From JAIVGV01 sp032229975 (GTDB lineage: Bacteria; Acidobacteriota; Blastocatellia; Pyrinomonadales; Pyrinomonadaceae), in the NCBI GenBank assembly GCA_032229975.1, contig JAVXVG010000008.1:62001-126000 (forward strand): 64,000 nt of DNA. The letters are read 5' to 3'. Made by a program: the position numbers and the translations under genes. A model generated the notes under the pieces. The model was given only the letters and a program-made list of their open reading frames with translations. It searched no databases and was not told the DNA's origin. Positions 1-9,602 of this stretch are shown here, piece after piece. Numbering within the stretch: the first letter of the stretch is position 1; each line of letters begins with the position of its first letter.

Positions 1-2
1 CG

Positions 3-1004
3 CACGACTTCGCCGCGCTCGTCGAGATGATCAAGCGGGGCGAGTTCGTGGAGGTCCCCGCGCTCGGCGACGACTACATTCTCTACGGCGTTGGCTTAAC
101 AGCGTCCGAAGAGCCACTGACGCACTACGACAAGACGACGGGCAAAAGCGTCACGCTCTACGCGACGGACGAAGATTTCGAGCAGGACGACGCACAACTC
201 AAAGACTCGCTCGCCGGGCGCAAAGAGGAGACGGACGCGCTCGTGAAGGAACTCGCACAGACGCCGAAAAAGGATCGCGAGCATCGCAAGGCTCTCGCGG
301 AAGAGATCGCGGAGAAGCAGCGCGACACGGAGACGATCAAAGCACGCCTCAACTTGCTCGACTCTTTCTATCGCAACGCGGATCGTCGCAAGCTGCTCGC
401 TGATGAGTACGCGGAGCTATCAAATTTCGCACGCGACTTCGGCGGCAAAGCCTACGATCTGCAAGACCCCGCGTCGCGGCGCGAGTTCAAGGCGCGGCTG
501 CTCGCTTACGCGCGACCGGCCGCGCTCGCAATGTTGAAAGAGATCGCGCACGCGTATCGAGAGAAGTTTGGTCGTCATCTGCCGGTCACGTCGCTCGTGA
601 GAACGGACGAGTATCAACGACAGTTGAACTCGGTCAACCCGAACGCGACTCTCATTGAGACCGCGCCGCACACGACCGGCCTCGCGTTCGACATCTACTA
701 TCACTTCATGTCGCGAGCCGAGCAGGAGTTCGTTATGAATGATGTGGCCCGGCTCGAAGACGCCGGTCGCGTCGAGGCTCTGCGGGAGCTTCGCGATCAT
801 TATCACGTCTTCGCCTTCGCCGATGGCCGCCCGCCGGACGAAAAACTTGTGGAGCAACAGATCAGGCAAGGCGAGGGGCGCAACGGCAAGCCGGACGCGG
901 ACACGAGTGGCGGGAAGAAAACGAAGCAGGATGTGAAAGCGGCGCGTGCCGCGAAGACGACACGCGCCGCGAAGAGAGGCCGACCGTTGCGCGCCGCACG
1001 CTGA
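3..1004 (+). CDS. M15-like (DUF5715-type) peptidase, 5' end outside window
   Basis: The frame is open to the left edge, so the true start lies upstream; the first in-window Met is at 27. A charged Glu/Lys/Arg-rich helical stretch (about residues 55-110 from that Met) precedes a domain with the metal-ligand pattern of VanY/M15 D-Ala-D-Ala peptidases: SLVRTDEYQ, then PHTTGLAFDI (His about 215, Asp about 222), then DHYHVF (His about 258-260). All three expected zinc ligands are present. The C-terminus is a basic Lys/Ala/Arg tail. Family knowledge suggests a role in peptidoglycan trimming, probably in the periplasm; the substrate is unknown. Signal peptide and start cannot be judged because the 5' end is missing. 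Confidence 0.72.
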   Translation, partial: HDFAALVEMIKRGEFVEVPALGDDYILYGVGLTASEEPLTHYDKTTGKSVTLYATDEDFEQDDAQLKDSLAGRKEETDALVKELAQTPKKDREHRKALAEEIAEKQRDTETIKARLNLLDSFYRNADRRKLLADEYAELSNFARDFGGKAYDLQDPASRREFKARLLAYARPAALAMLKEIAHAYREKFGRHLPVTSLVRTDEYQRQLNSVNPNATLIETAPHTTGLAFDIYYHFMSRAEQEFVMNDVARLEDAGRVEALRELRDHYHVFAFADGRPPDEKLVEQQIRQGEGRNGKPDADTSGGKKTKQDVKAARAAKTTRAAKRGRPLRAAR

Positions 1005-1078
1005 ACGCGTCGCGCGCGACGGAGACAAGTTGCGGCGGACTTTCGCGCTAAAGCCGAAGCGTCCGCCGCGTGGGGCCA

Positions 1079-1264
1079 CTACCAGTGATCCTCGTAGGCG
1101 TGCCCGCAGCCCCTGTTGCCGCAAGTGCCGCCGCTACCTTCAAACCCCGTACAGTTGCAGCCGGACTTGGCGCACGCGCCGAAGCCGTTGCAGACCGCGT
1201 GCTGTTCCGGCGCGGGGGAGTTTGCGGGGGCCGTCTCCCGCCGCTCGTTTTCCAATATCGACAT
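1079..1264 (-). CDS. Cys-rich mini-protein, putative metal binder (61 aa)
   Basis: The start ATG at 1264 is preceded by GAGGAG at good spacing, so translation is likely, although the open frame continues another 34 codons upstream. The first 25 residues are polar. The rest holds six Cys and ends with CGHAYEDHW: C-x5-C-x4-C-x-C-x8-C-x4-C-x-H-x4-H. No signal peptide or membrane segment is visible. Spacing of Cys and His suggests one or two structural zinc sites, but I do not recognise a named family. It lies alone between two convergent neighbours. Function unknown. Confidence 0.6.
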   Translation of the reverse strand: MSILENERRETAPANSPAPEQHAVCNGFGACAKSGCNCTGFEGSGGTCGNRGCGHAYEDHW

Positions 1265-1469
1265 ACTGTCATCTCCTCGGTGTGAGTGGTTTGACGTTTG
1301 CGCTTCCCGGCGACGATCTTCTCCGATCTCGTCGTCGGGCGTGCGCCGAAGTCGCGTGAGCCGCAATGATCGGCGTGCGCGAGGAATCGTTGCTACAGGC
1401 GCGAGGAAAAATATAGAAGGGCGTGGCGACTGTCAACAACTACACGACTGCGGTCGGTGTTGCGTGCGA

Positions 1470-4184
1470 TCAGTAGCCGACGGGATCGCTCTCGGCATTA
1501 GCGGGCTTGCCGCCGTTGTCGCCGCCGCGCACGATGCCTGTCTGATCGACGTAGAAGGAACGGCGGCCCTGCTTCGGGTAGCCATTCGGCGTCGCGTTGA
1601 TCTCGAACTTGTCGCCGGAGTAGGTCAGCACGAGGTCGTAGCCATCGACCTTCGGCACGCGCGGGCGTTGCGCGCGCACCCCATTGCGCGAGACGGTGGC
1701 GAAGGCCCAAGGTACTTCTTCGAGCGGGACGTAAGAGCCGCGCTTCTCCTTCATGCTCTGCTCGCCACTGACAAGCTGCGAGAGCATCGACATTGCCATC
1801 AACTCGTTAGTGCGTTGTTTTGCGGTCTGTTGCGCAACGATGCTGCTGGCAGACATAAGCGCGAGCAGATTCTTCGGCACGTGCAGTTCGTGGAAGAGAC
1901 TCGCGCCGTCTTTCATAAGCGAGTAGGTGATCGCGCCGGGGTTTGGATCGAGTCGCGCGATGTAGCTGCGAAGGGCCGGATCGTCGATGTCGTCAACCGA
2001 TGCGTGCACGTCACGGAATGTCTCTTTGAGCAGCGCGTTTGAGACGAAGACTTGACCGAGCAGTTGTCGCTGCTGCCAGCCCGACGCGCGTCGGAACTCG
2101 TCGGAGTTGGCTAAGGTCTCGCCGCGATTGTAAGAGTCTATGATCCAGTCGAGCGCGGCCGGATCGAGCGAGACGACGAGAAAATTGCCGATGAACGCAG
2201 CCGATCCGCCGCCGAAGGCGAGCACGTCAACGTCGCCGCGCTTGACGAAGAGTTGGCTCTCGCCAACGCCCTTAAGTCCGGCGGCTTCGAGCGCGCGGGG
2301 CAAAAGTCCTTCAACCGTCTTCTTATCTTTGAGCGAGATGACGATGATGGGAGCAGTCGTGCCTGTCTGCACGTCCTTCGTTTGCGCGTCGCTCGCAGGG
2401 CCGGACGACTTCGGCTCCGCGATTTTGCGCGTCCGGCGCACGCCGAGATAGTCGCCGGGCAGCACGATGCCGATCTCGTTGCCGAGCGAGTTCAAGAGGT
2501 CTTCCTTGATGCGAAACTTGCCCTGCTGCTCGAAGGCGGAGATTTGCGAGTCGAACAAGCCGAGCTTGTCCGTGTTGCCCGATGCGCCCGCCGCCACGTC
2601 GAAAATTTTGAAGACCGACGCGACGTAGTCGTACATCTGAGGCAGGTCTAGGGATGTGCTGATGAAGATGTCCGAATCTTTGGGCACGACCGTCGCCGCT
2701 TCGGTCGAAATAGGTGGCCCCGAAAGCAGGATCGGCACGAACGGGATCGGTCGCACGGACGAAGCATCCGATTCCGAATAGAAGAACGCGCGCGCCACGA
2801 TCTGATCGCCTTCGAGCGACGCGCCGACGCCGATCGACTCGGCCCACGCGCCCTCTCCCACGCCGCCGCTAAAGACCGCCTGACCGAGTTGGGTCTCGAA
2901 CTCGCGTTGTTGCGTCTGTCGCCTCTGCTCTTCTGCGTAGCCCGGCGCAGCCTTCCGCTTTGCTTGCTCCTCTTTCTCGTGCGCCATCGCAGCTTCCGCC
3001 TGCGCTCTCTCTTCGGGCGACATACCTGCGAACGCATCTCGCGCAGAGTCGTCATCGTCGTCCACGTCAATGCGGTTCGAGTTGCTTGAACCTACAATGG
3101 AGACGTTCGAGTTCGACGACATGGCTTCTGGCGCGACGCTCGCTCCGGAGTTCATGTTGCTGTTTGAGACGTTGATGCTCACCGTCCCGCCGTTGCGAGA
3201 GGTAACTGTTTTGTTGTAGCTCTCGCCCTGCTTGCGGGCCGCCTCCGCCTCTGCCTCCAACTGTTTCTCTCGCCGCTCATATTCTTCCACCTGTCGCTTC
3301 GTGTAGCGGCCCATGCGCGTCGTGTTGAAGTAGAGAAAGAGCGTGTCGGTCGCGAGTCGCGCGCGCGCTGCGGCGAAGCCCGGCTCGTTGATGAGCGCAG
3401 GCGAGTCCGTCGCGCCGCGCAGACGCCGAAACGTGAACTGCTTATCAGCCAGCACGACGACCGCGCCCGCGCGCTTGATGACGTAAGGCGCAGCCGCTTC
3501 CGGCCCGACACGCTCGCCCGCGCGCACGCTCTGCTGTTGCGTCTTCGACTCCTGCGACTGAGCGCGCTGCACACTCGCGCGACTGCTCACTCCTTCGTCC
3601 GCGTGGATCGTTGACGGCCCGCCTAGCGTCGCGGTTCTCACACCCGCGCTCGGTCTTTGCGCGTCAGCAGCGCGCGCCGCGTCCGCATCGCCCGTCACAT
3701 CAGGGTGCGCGGCGTAGTAGCTCGCGACGAACTGTCTGAGTTGTGGCTCTAACTTCCGCGCCTCTTCCGACGAAGGCATCTCGACGGCGGCGACCGTATT
3801 GGGCAATCCATCAGCGACGGGCATCGCACCGAAGGCTATGCGCGCCGTAGCGAGCGTCTCGGCGTGCGTCGTGAAGAACGCGATCAAGTCGGCCATCTCC
3901 GGCGGCATCGAGCCCGGCAGACGCAGAGGCTCAAGCATCTGCTTGAACTCTTCCGAAGAGACGTACTGCCCGACCGCGCGCATCTCGCCATAGACCGCGT
4001 AAGAGTCCGCGCCGAAGAGCGTGTCGAGCGTAACGTTCGACTCCGCTGCGCTCTCGCGCGACGCGCTCTTCGGCTGCACGACGGGCGGCCCACTCTTCGG
4101 CTGCTGCGCGAAGATGACTGAAGCGATTAACGCATACGTGAGAAGCGGCGCGGCTGTGCGACGAAGATTGTGGAGGAACTTCAT
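1470..4184 (-). CDS. Large secreted protein, DUF3352-like with pilin-like C-terminal segment
   Basis: This is a 904-aa protein with an N-terminal signal peptide (hydrophobic core about residues 10-26, ending FAQQ). Residues 50-160 and 520-780 resemble proteins of the DUF3352 type, including a region with GNFLVVSLDPAALDWIID. The middle (about 290-420) is low complexity: a Lys/Glu coiled segment, an Asn/Ser-rich stretch and five consecutive Asp. The last 80 residues hold YPKQGRRSFYVDQTG and then GGDNGG, which resembles the C-terminal domain of small pilin-like proteins, here without a pilin N-terminus. It is the downstream neighbour of uvrD on the same strand, 229 bp away. Role unknown; probably periplasmic or surface exposed. 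Confidence 0.65.
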   Translation of the reverse strand: MKFLHNLRRTAAPLLTYALIASVIFAQQPKSGPPVVQPKSASRESAAESNVTLDTLFGADSYAVYGEMRAVGQYVSSEEFKQMLEPLRLPGSMPPEMADLIAFFTTHAETLATARIAFGAMPVADGLPNTVAAVEMPSSEEARKLEPQLRQFVASYYAAHPDVTGDADAARAADAQRPSAGVRTATLGGPSTIHADEGVSSRASVQRAQSQESKTQQQSVRAGERVGPEAAAPYVIKRAGAVVVLADKQFTFRRLRGATDSPALINEPGFAAARARLATDTLFLYFNTTRMGRYTKRQVEEYERREKQLEAEAEAARKQGESYNKTVTSRNGGTVSINVSNSNMNSGASVAPEAMSSNSNVSIVGSSNSNRIDVDDDDDSARDAFAGMSPEERAQAEAAMAHEKEEQAKRKAAPGYAEEQRRQTQQREFETQLGQAVFSGGVGEGAWAESIGVGASLEGDQIVARAFFYSESDASSVRPIPFVPILLSGPPISTEAATVVPKDSDIFISTSLDLPQMYDYVASVFKIFDVAAGASGNTDKLGLFDSQISAFEQQGKFRIKEDLLNSLGNEIGIVLPGDYLGVRRTRKIAEPKSSGPASDAQTKDVQTGTTAPIIVISLKDKKTVEGLLPRALEAAGLKGVGESQLFVKRGDVDVLAFGGGSAAFIGNFLVVSLDPAALDWIIDSYNRGETLANSDEFRRASGWQQRQLLGQVFVSNALLKETFRDVHASVDDIDDPALRSYIARLDPNPGAITYSLMKDGASLFHELHVPKNLLALMSASSIVAQQTAKQRTNELMAMSMLSQLVSGEQSMKEKRGSYVPLEEVPWAFATVSRNGVRAQRPRVPKVDGYDLVLTYSGDKFEINATPNGYPKQGRRSFYVDQTGIVRGGDNGGKPANAESDPVGY

Positions 4185-4243
4185 CTCGCTTCGATCCTTC
4201 TCTCGCGCATAGAGATGGCACGCGAGATTAATTGAGTCAGTTG

Positions 4244-4296
4244 AGAGTTCAACCTTTAGTTTGTGCTACCGAAGCAGCAACCTAAAGGTGAACTCT
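4244..4296. repeat. Inverted repeat between uvrD and the DUF3352-like gene
   Basis: Arms 4244-4259 and 4282-4296 are complementary apart from one bulged base and enclose a 22-nt loop. The arms sit in sequence of the AGTTGAG/GTTCAAC kind, so this may be an eroded member of the heptad hairpins described elsewhere, or a weak terminator for uvrD. No clear T-run follows on either strand. The rest of 4185-4413 holds nothing I can name. Confidence 0.45.
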
Positions 4297-4413
4297 GAAC
4301 GCTTTTGTACGGCGGGGAGACCGCTTTAACGTTCGAGGATTATGACAGGGAGCGACGCGGCAGGAAAGTTTTTTAATCTCGACCGGCAGCGATCAAGTTT
4401 TCTCCGACAGCGA

Positions 4414-6822
4414 TCAAGCCTTCTCTAGTCCGGCGTACTTCTCGATCAGTTTCTTCTGCCCGAAGCCGGGGAAGCTCACCGTCAGTTTCGCGGAGTCGCC
4501 CGCGCCCTCGCGCCGCAGGACGAGACCGCGTCCGTATTTCGGATGATGCACGTGCGTGCCCGGCACGAAGCCCGCGCCGCCGGAAGACGCAGGCTCGTTC
4601 GACGCGGGGCGCGACTGATCACCACGTTTTTTAATAATGGGCTGCGACGTGTTCGGCGTCGGCTTCGGTGTTGATCGTTCGTCGGCGCGCGACGAAGGCG
4701 TGTGCTGCTTAATTTGCTGACCGCGCTGGCGAAAGAACTCCGCGATGGAATCGACGCTGTCGTAGGTCTTGCCCTCGAAGCGTCTCTCCTCGCGCGGCTG
4801 GCCCTTGAGCGCGCGCACAGTCGCCGCCGATTCCATGCGCGTTGAGCTTCGCGCAAACGAGAGCCAAGATGCGCCGCGCGTTAAATCTTCCAACATCTCG
4901 ACCGGCATCTCGTTCAAAAACTGCGAAGGCTCCGACATCATCTCCTCGCCATAGACGCGTCGCTTCATCGCGTGCGAGACGTAGAGAAATTTTTCGGCGC
5001 GCGTGATAGCCACATAGCAGAGGCGTCGCTCTTCCTCCAACTCCGCCGGATCGGTCGCCGAGCGCGAGTGCGGGAACAGCCCGTCTTCAAGCCCGACGAT
5101 GCAGACGAGCGGAAACTCCAAGCCCTTCGCCGCGTGGATGGTCATCAGCGTGACGGGCGCGTCGCGCTCGTAGTTGTCCGTGTCTGCGACGAGCGCGGCG
5201 GAGTCAATGAAGTCGCGCAAGCCGCCGCCCTCTTCCGCGTCGTAATCAACCGCCGCGTTGACCAACTCCTGCAAGTTCTCAAGGCGGCCCTCCGCCTCTT
5301 CGCTGTTCTCAGACTTGAGCACATCCGCATAGCCCGAATCGAGGATCGCAGCTTTGACGACTTCAGACGCGGGCTCTTTCTGCGCGCGTGCGACGAGGTC
5401 TGTGATGATCTTCTGAAAATTCTTGAGCGAGTTCAGCGCGCGCGGGCTAAAGCCCGTCACGGCTTGGGCCGGATCGTTGATGATCGAGATCGTCTCCCAG
5501 ACGGAGACGCCGTAGTCCTTCGCGCGCCTGTCCAACTCGTCGAGCGTCTGCTTGCCGAGCCCGCGCGGCGGCGTGTTGATGACGCGCATCAACGCGATTG
5601 AATCGTGCGGGTTCAGGGCCAGCTTGAGATACGAGACGATGTCGCGCACCTCCGCACGCTCGTAGAAGGAGAAGCCGCCGACGATGTTGTACTGCAAGCC
5701 AGCGCGTCGCATCGCCTCTTCAAAGACGCGCGACTGCGCGTTCGTGCGATAGAGCACGGCGGCGCGCAAAGAAGGATCGATGCGTCGATGCTCTTCGATC
5801 TTCGCGGCGACGAAGCGCGCTTCCGAGTCTGCGTCGAGGGCCTGATAGTAGAAGACACGCGCGCCCGCAGGGTTGGCCGTCCACAGAGTCTTCTCCTTGC
5901 GCTCCGTGTTGTGCTTGATGACGGCATCAGCAACATCGAGGATCGTCTGCGTCGAGCGATAATTTTGTTCGAGCTTGATGCTCTTGGCTTCGGGATAGAC
6001 CTGCTCGAAGTTCAAGATGTTCGCGATGTCCGCGCCTCGCCATTTATAGATACTCTGACTTTCGTCGCCGACGACGCAGATGTTCTGTTGCTTCTCTGTC
6101 AGGAAACGGATGAGCGCGAACTGAAGAGTGTTGGTGTCTTGATACTCGTCAACGAGGATGTAGCGAAACTTCTCGTTGTAGTGATCGCGCACCTCGCTGT
6201 CTTTGCGCAGCAGGCGGACGGTCTTGATCATCAGGTCGTCGAAGTCGAGCGCATTGTTGGCGACGAGACGCTCCTCGTAGAGCTTGAAGACGCGTGCGAT
6301 GGCGGCGCGTCGCTCGTCTGCGTACTCGACGCGCGCAGTGTAATCGTCCGAGTCGAGTCCCTGATTCTTGGCGTGACTGATGGCGGACTGCACGCTGCGC
6401 GCGCCGAGACGCTCGTTGTCGTAGCCGAGGTCTTTGATGGCCGCCTTGACGACGCGCAGAGAGTCGTCCTGATCGTAGATCGTAAACGCGCGCGTGTAGC
6501 CCTCCTGAAGTTTCTCGATCTGCACGCGCAGGATGCGGACGCACAAGGAATGGAAGGTCGAGATGAGCGGCGCGCTCGATAGCTTCTCGCCTGCGAGCAA
6601 TTTCTTGACGCGGTCGCGCATCTCGCCCGCCGCCTTGTTCGTGAACGTGACGGCGAGGATGTGATAAGGCGCAACGCCGCGCTCCGAGATAAGATACGCG
6701 ATGCGATGGACGATGACGCGCGTCTTGCCGGAGCCCGCGCCCGCGAGGATCAAAAGGGGCCCCTCGGTCGTCGTCACGGCTTCGCGCTGCCGCTCGTTGA
6801 GTGAAGAGAGTAAATCGTTCAT
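4414..6822 (-). CDS. uvrD: UvrD/PcrA-type superfamily 1 DNA helicase
   Basis: This is an 802-aa 3'-5' helicase with the full SF1A motif set: LNERQREAV (Q motif), GAGSGKT (Walker A, about 30), FTNKAAGEM, DEYQDTN (Walker B), VVGDESQSIYKWRGAD, LEQNYRST, TIHAAKGLEFP and YVAITRAE. The C-terminus has a Lys/Pro-rich linker and a PKYGRG Tudor-like module typical of PcrA/UvrD, which binds RNA polymerase. The expected role is nucleotide-excision and mismatch repair, and clearing of blocked forks. I start at MNDLLSS (6822); the 12 upstream codons are encoded by the heptad repeat at 6825-6908 and look non-native. Confidence 0.95.
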   Translation of the reverse strand: MNDLLSSLNERQREAVTTTEGPLLILAGAGSGKTRVIVHRIAYLISERGVAPYHILAVTFTNKAAGEMRDRVKKLLAGEKLSSAPLISTFHSLCVRILRVQIEKLQEGYTRAFTIYDQDDSLRVVKAAIKDLGYDNERLGARSVQSAISHAKNQGLDSDDYTARVEYADERRAAIARVFKLYEERLVANNALDFDDLMIKTVRLLRKDSEVRDHYNEKFRYILVDEYQDTNTLQFALIRFLTEKQQNICVVGDESQSIYKWRGADIANILNFEQVYPEAKSIKLEQNYRSTQTILDVADAVIKHNTERKEKTLWTANPAGARVFYYQALDADSEARFVAAKIEEHRRIDPSLRAAVLYRTNAQSRVFEEAMRRAGLQYNIVGGFSFYERAEVRDIVSYLKLALNPHDSIALMRVINTPPRGLGKQTLDELDRRAKDYGVSVWETISIINDPAQAVTGFSPRALNSLKNFQKIITDLVARAQKEPASEVVKAAILDSGYADVLKSENSEEAEGRLENLQELVNAAVDYDAEEGGGLRDFIDSAALVADTDNYERDAPVTLMTIHAAKGLEFPLVCIVGLEDGLFPHSRSATDPAELEEERRLCYVAITRAEKFLYVSHAMKRRVYGEEMMSEPSQFLNEMPVEMLEDLTRGASWLSFARSSTRMESAATVRALKGQPREERRFEGKTYDSVDSIAEFFRQRGQQIKQHTPSSRADERSTPKPTPNTSQPIIKKRGDQSRPASNEPASSGGAGFVPGTHVHHPKYGRGLVLRREGAGDSAKLTVSFPGFGQKKLIEKYAGLEKA

Positions 6823-6824
6823 GA

Positions 6825-6908
6825 GTTCAAAGTTCAAAGTTGAAGGTTCAAAGTTCAAAGCGCGTTGGAGAGAGTCAACTTTGAACTTTGAACCTGTAAC
6901 CTTGAACT
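6825..6908. repeat. Heptad-repeat hairpin (TTCAAAG unit)
   Basis: Five near-identical 7-bp units (TTCAAAG, one variant) occupy about 6825-6860. After a 15-nt spacer, four complementary units (CTTTGAA type) occupy about 6876-6908. The RNA would fold into one long hairpin. It fills the whole gap between the isochorismatase stop (6907) and the uvrD start (6822), both on the minus strand. Confidence 0.85.
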
Positions 6909-7503
6909 ATTTTATCAGCTTCTGCACAGCCTTGAACTGTTCGTGTCGCGCATCGCGCAGCAACTCGAAGAAGGCCATCTCGACCGAAGTGGGGAGCGCG
7001 CCGCTTGTGATCATCTTCGTGATGCCGATCTCTCTGTTCTGCGCGGTGCGCGACGTGATGCAATCCGTGAGTAGATGAACTTGCAGACCGCGCGCGAGTA
7101 GATCGTGTGCGGTCTGGTTGACGCAGACGTGCGCTTCGATGCCGCAGAGCAGTATCTGTCGCGCGCCGGTCTCGTCGAGTTGCGCGAGAAAGGGGCGCGC
7201 GCCGCAGGAGCTGAACGCGGTCTTCTCGACGGGCTCGAAGCCTTCGGGTAGAACGGTGCGAATCTCGCTCGCCGTGTGTCCCAAGCCTTTCGGGTACTGC
7301 TCTGTGACGAGCAAGGGCACGCCGAGCAGTTGCATTCCATGCGCGACGAGTGCGATGCGCGCGGCAGTCTCCGTGAAATCGGGAACAGCGTTGCGGAAGC
7401 TCTCCTGCATGTCGATGATGACGAGCGCGGTCGTCGCCGCGTCGAGCGTGTTGGCGTGTCGAATGCCCCTTGATCTCTCGTTCATTATTTCCACTGCGGA
7501 CAT
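6907..7503 (-). CDS. Isochorismatase-family cysteine hydrolase
   Basis: This is a 198-aa single-domain protein of the isochorismatase-like hydrolase fold. The catalytic triad is visible: Asp31 in LVIIDMQ, Lys94 in VEKTAFS and Cys127 in GIEAHVCV, followed by the family's helical C-terminus. Members split amides, nicotinamide, isochorismate or related small molecules; nothing here fixes the substrate. A second Met at codon 7 (7485), preceded by GGAAATA, is an equally good start. It lies upstream of uvrD on the same strand, separated only by the heptad hairpin, so co-transcription is possible. Confidence 0.85.
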   Translation of the reverse strand: MSAVEIMNERSRGIRHANTLDAATTALVIIDMQESFRNAVPDFTETAARIALVAHGMQLLGVPLLVTEQYPKGLGHTASEIRTVLPEGFEPVEKTAFSSCGARPFLAQLDETGARQILLCGIEAHVCVNQTAHDLLARGLQVHLLTDCITSRTAQNREIGITKMITSGALPTSVEMAFFELLRDARHEQFKAVQKLIK

Positions 7504-7709
7504 TTAAGCACACGGTTCGCGGCGGGCAAAACGGGGAGTGAAAGTAAGGACGCGCGGAGGCGATGAGGCGGAGATGAGACGAAGAGATGCGAAGAGATGG
7601 AGATGAGACGCGAGGGTTTGATGATGCCGCAACGCTTGTGAGCGAGCGACGCGTGCTCGTGTCGCGAGCATCGCCGCATCTCTCTTTCGCGTCTTCGGCA
7701 ATCAGTTTC

Positions 7710-9602
7710 TCATTGCTTCGTCAAGCGCAGTGTGAAGTCTTCCGTTCGCTGGCAGGGTTGGAGCGTGACGTTGTTCTTCGCGGCTTCGGCATCGCGTCGC
7801 AGGGTGGCCCGTGCGTTCGCGTCGAGCGCGATGGGGAGTCGCGTCTGACGCAGATCAGTTTCGGGCGCGGGGCGCGCGAGGAGAAGATAGTTGCCGGGCG
7901 CGAGATTCCTGAAGGTGAAGGAGCCGTCGCGCCCCGCGTCCGTCTCGCCGTAGCGCAACACATCTTCGGTGCGCTCTCGCTCCGCAGGAATGAGATAGAC
8001 GCGCAAGCCTTCGGGCGTTTGTTCGCCCTCGCTGGCCGCGATGCGCCCGCGCAGGGAGGCCGCGCCCGCGCTGACGTTGACGAGCGCGCCCGCGAGTTTG
8101 TCGCCGGGCTTGAGCGTGAAGCCGCCTCGTGCGAGATCAATGGTCGCGGTAGTTGGAGACGCGCCGCGCGCGTTGGTTGTGTTCGGTGTCGCGGGCGCGT
8201 TTGATGGAAGTGTGAGCGAGCGTATGTAGTAGTTGTCATCGACGAGGCGCACGCCGAAACGTTGGTGGCCGTCGCGCAGGTTGCGCAACGTGAACTCGCC
8301 TTTCGCATCGGGCGCGGTCTCGGCGGTGGAGAAGGGCACGCGCTGCTGCTGTGCGGTAACGCTGCCTTCGCGGCGCGTGAAGACGAGCATCTCCTGCGGG
8401 GCGAACGCACGCGCAGTCTGGCATTCTGTCTTCGCAGCATCGGCAGTCTTCAACGGCTCGAACGCGATGCGACCCGTGAGCGAGCCGAGCGGGGTGAGCG
8501 TCAAACGCAAGCCTGTCACGTCCGCGCCGCGCACGGAGACGTGTAGCGGCAAGGCGATCAGGCTGTTGTCGTTCTGCGCGGGCGTCGTCGCGCTCAACTC
8601 ATACTCGCCGTCGGCGACCGAGTCGAGCGAGAAGGCGTGCGTCGGCGAGTCGGCTTGTATGAATGCCTGCGCTTCGGGCGCGCCGTTGGCGGAGTGTGTG
8701 AGCGTGACGAAGGCGATGCCGCCGATTGGCTGGCCCGTCGAGACGATGCCGGTGATCGTGCCCGCCACCGAGTGGCCCTTGTCGCCGCGATAGCGTATGT
8801 CGATGTCGCTCATCTCCTGCCCGGTCTGCACCTGCACTTCGATTGCGCCGTCGCGCGTGGAAGAAGGGTAGTAGGTCGGCGCGTCCCCGTCGAAAGCCGT
8901 GGGGCGATTGCCGACATTGAACTGCGGCTTGCCGCCCGCGAAGACGACGTATGCGCCGGGCTTGAGACCGTAGAGTCGATAGATGCCGCGATCATCAGTG
9001 CGCCGCTCGCGCGGGCGGAAGATGTCAACGCCCGTGTCCTGCGCGCCCGCGCCGTCCGTCTCGCGCACGCGCAAGGCGGAGACGCGCGCCGAGACAACCG
9101 GATTTCCGTCGGCGTCCGTCACGCGGCCCGTGATGACGCCGCCCTTCGTGAGATGGATGGTGACGGAGTCGCCCGGTCGATAGAGCGCCTGATCGGACGC
9201 GAGTGAGGAGAGCTGGAAGTCTTGAAAGGAGAAGAGAGACTCCTGCACGTAGCCGGGCGCGGAAGCAGTGACGCGATAGAGGCCGGGTTCGAGATTCCCG
9301 ACGACATACTTGCCGGAGCGCGCCGTTGAGTTGTCGTAAGCGAGGCGCGACGAGCGGCCCTGACCGAGGGCCATCACGAGCGCGTTCTGCACGGGCTGGT
9401 TTGCATCATCGACGACGCGCACCGTCAGCGAGCCGCGCCCGTGCGTTGGTGTTGCGCTCGAAGAGCCGACGCTTGAAGCGCCGATCCCTTGTGCGCGCGT
9501 TTGCGCTGACAACAATGTGAGCACACACGCGCAGAGAAGCGCGAGGGCAAAGCGCGCGCGCTTTGCGACGAGTCGCGTGCGTCCGTCGTAAAAGTTGATC
9601 AA
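7710..9602 (-). CDS. Secreted protein with carboxypeptidase-regulatory-like repeats
   Basis: The 630-aa protein has an N-terminal signal peptide (hydrophobic residues about 16-34, ending TRAQ). It contains several beta-sandwich modules of the carboxypeptidase-regulatory/Cna-B type, recognisable by the recurring pattern of VRVVDDANQPVQNALV, ITGRVTDADGNPV, DDRGIYRLYGLKPG and FTFRNLAPGNYLL. No catalytic domain is visible. It overlaps the upstream paralogue by 4 bp (9599-9602), so the two are translationally coupled and likely form a pair on the cell surface or in the periplasm. Such domains in this phylum often precede peptidases or TonB-dependent receptors, but neither is fused here. Confidence 0.8.
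   Translation of the reverse strand: MINFYDGRTRLVAKRARFALALLCACVLTLLSAQTRAQGIGASSVGSSSATPTHGRGSLTVRVVDDANQPVQNALVMALGQGRSSRLAYDNSTARSGKYVVGNLEPGLYRVTASAPGYVQESLFSFQDFQLSSLASDQALYRPGDSVTIHLTKGGVITGRVTDADGNPVVSARVSALRVRETDGAGAQDTGVDIFRPRERRTDDRGIYRLYGLKPGAYVVFAGGKPQFNVGNRPTAFDGDAPTYYPSSTRDGAIEVQVQTGQEMSDIDIRYRGDKGHSVAGTITGIVSTGQPIGGIAFVTLTHSANGAPEAQAFIQADSPTHAFSLDSVADGEYELSATTPAQNDNSLIALPLHVSVRGADVTGLRLTLTPLGSLTGRIAFEPLKTADAAKTECQTARAFAPQEMLVFTRREGSVTAQQQRVPFSTAETAPDAKGEFTLRNLRDGHQRFGVRLVDDNYYIRSLTLPSNAPATPNTTNARGASPTTATIDLARGGFTLKPGDKLAGALVNVSAGAASLRGRIAASEGEQTPEGLRVYLIPAERERTEDVLRYGETDAGRDGSFTFRNLAPGNYLLLARPAPETDLRQTRLPIALDANARATLRRDAEAAKNNVTLQPCQRTEDFTLRLTKQ

Noticed and set aside
5605..6582. 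325-aa plus-strand frame
   Set aside because: Antisense to the uvrD helicase core.
7504..7709. Short basic frames between the isochorismatase and regulatory-domain genes
   Set aside because: They read through a GAGATGAGACGAAGA-type low-complexity stretch with no start signals; not supported as genes.
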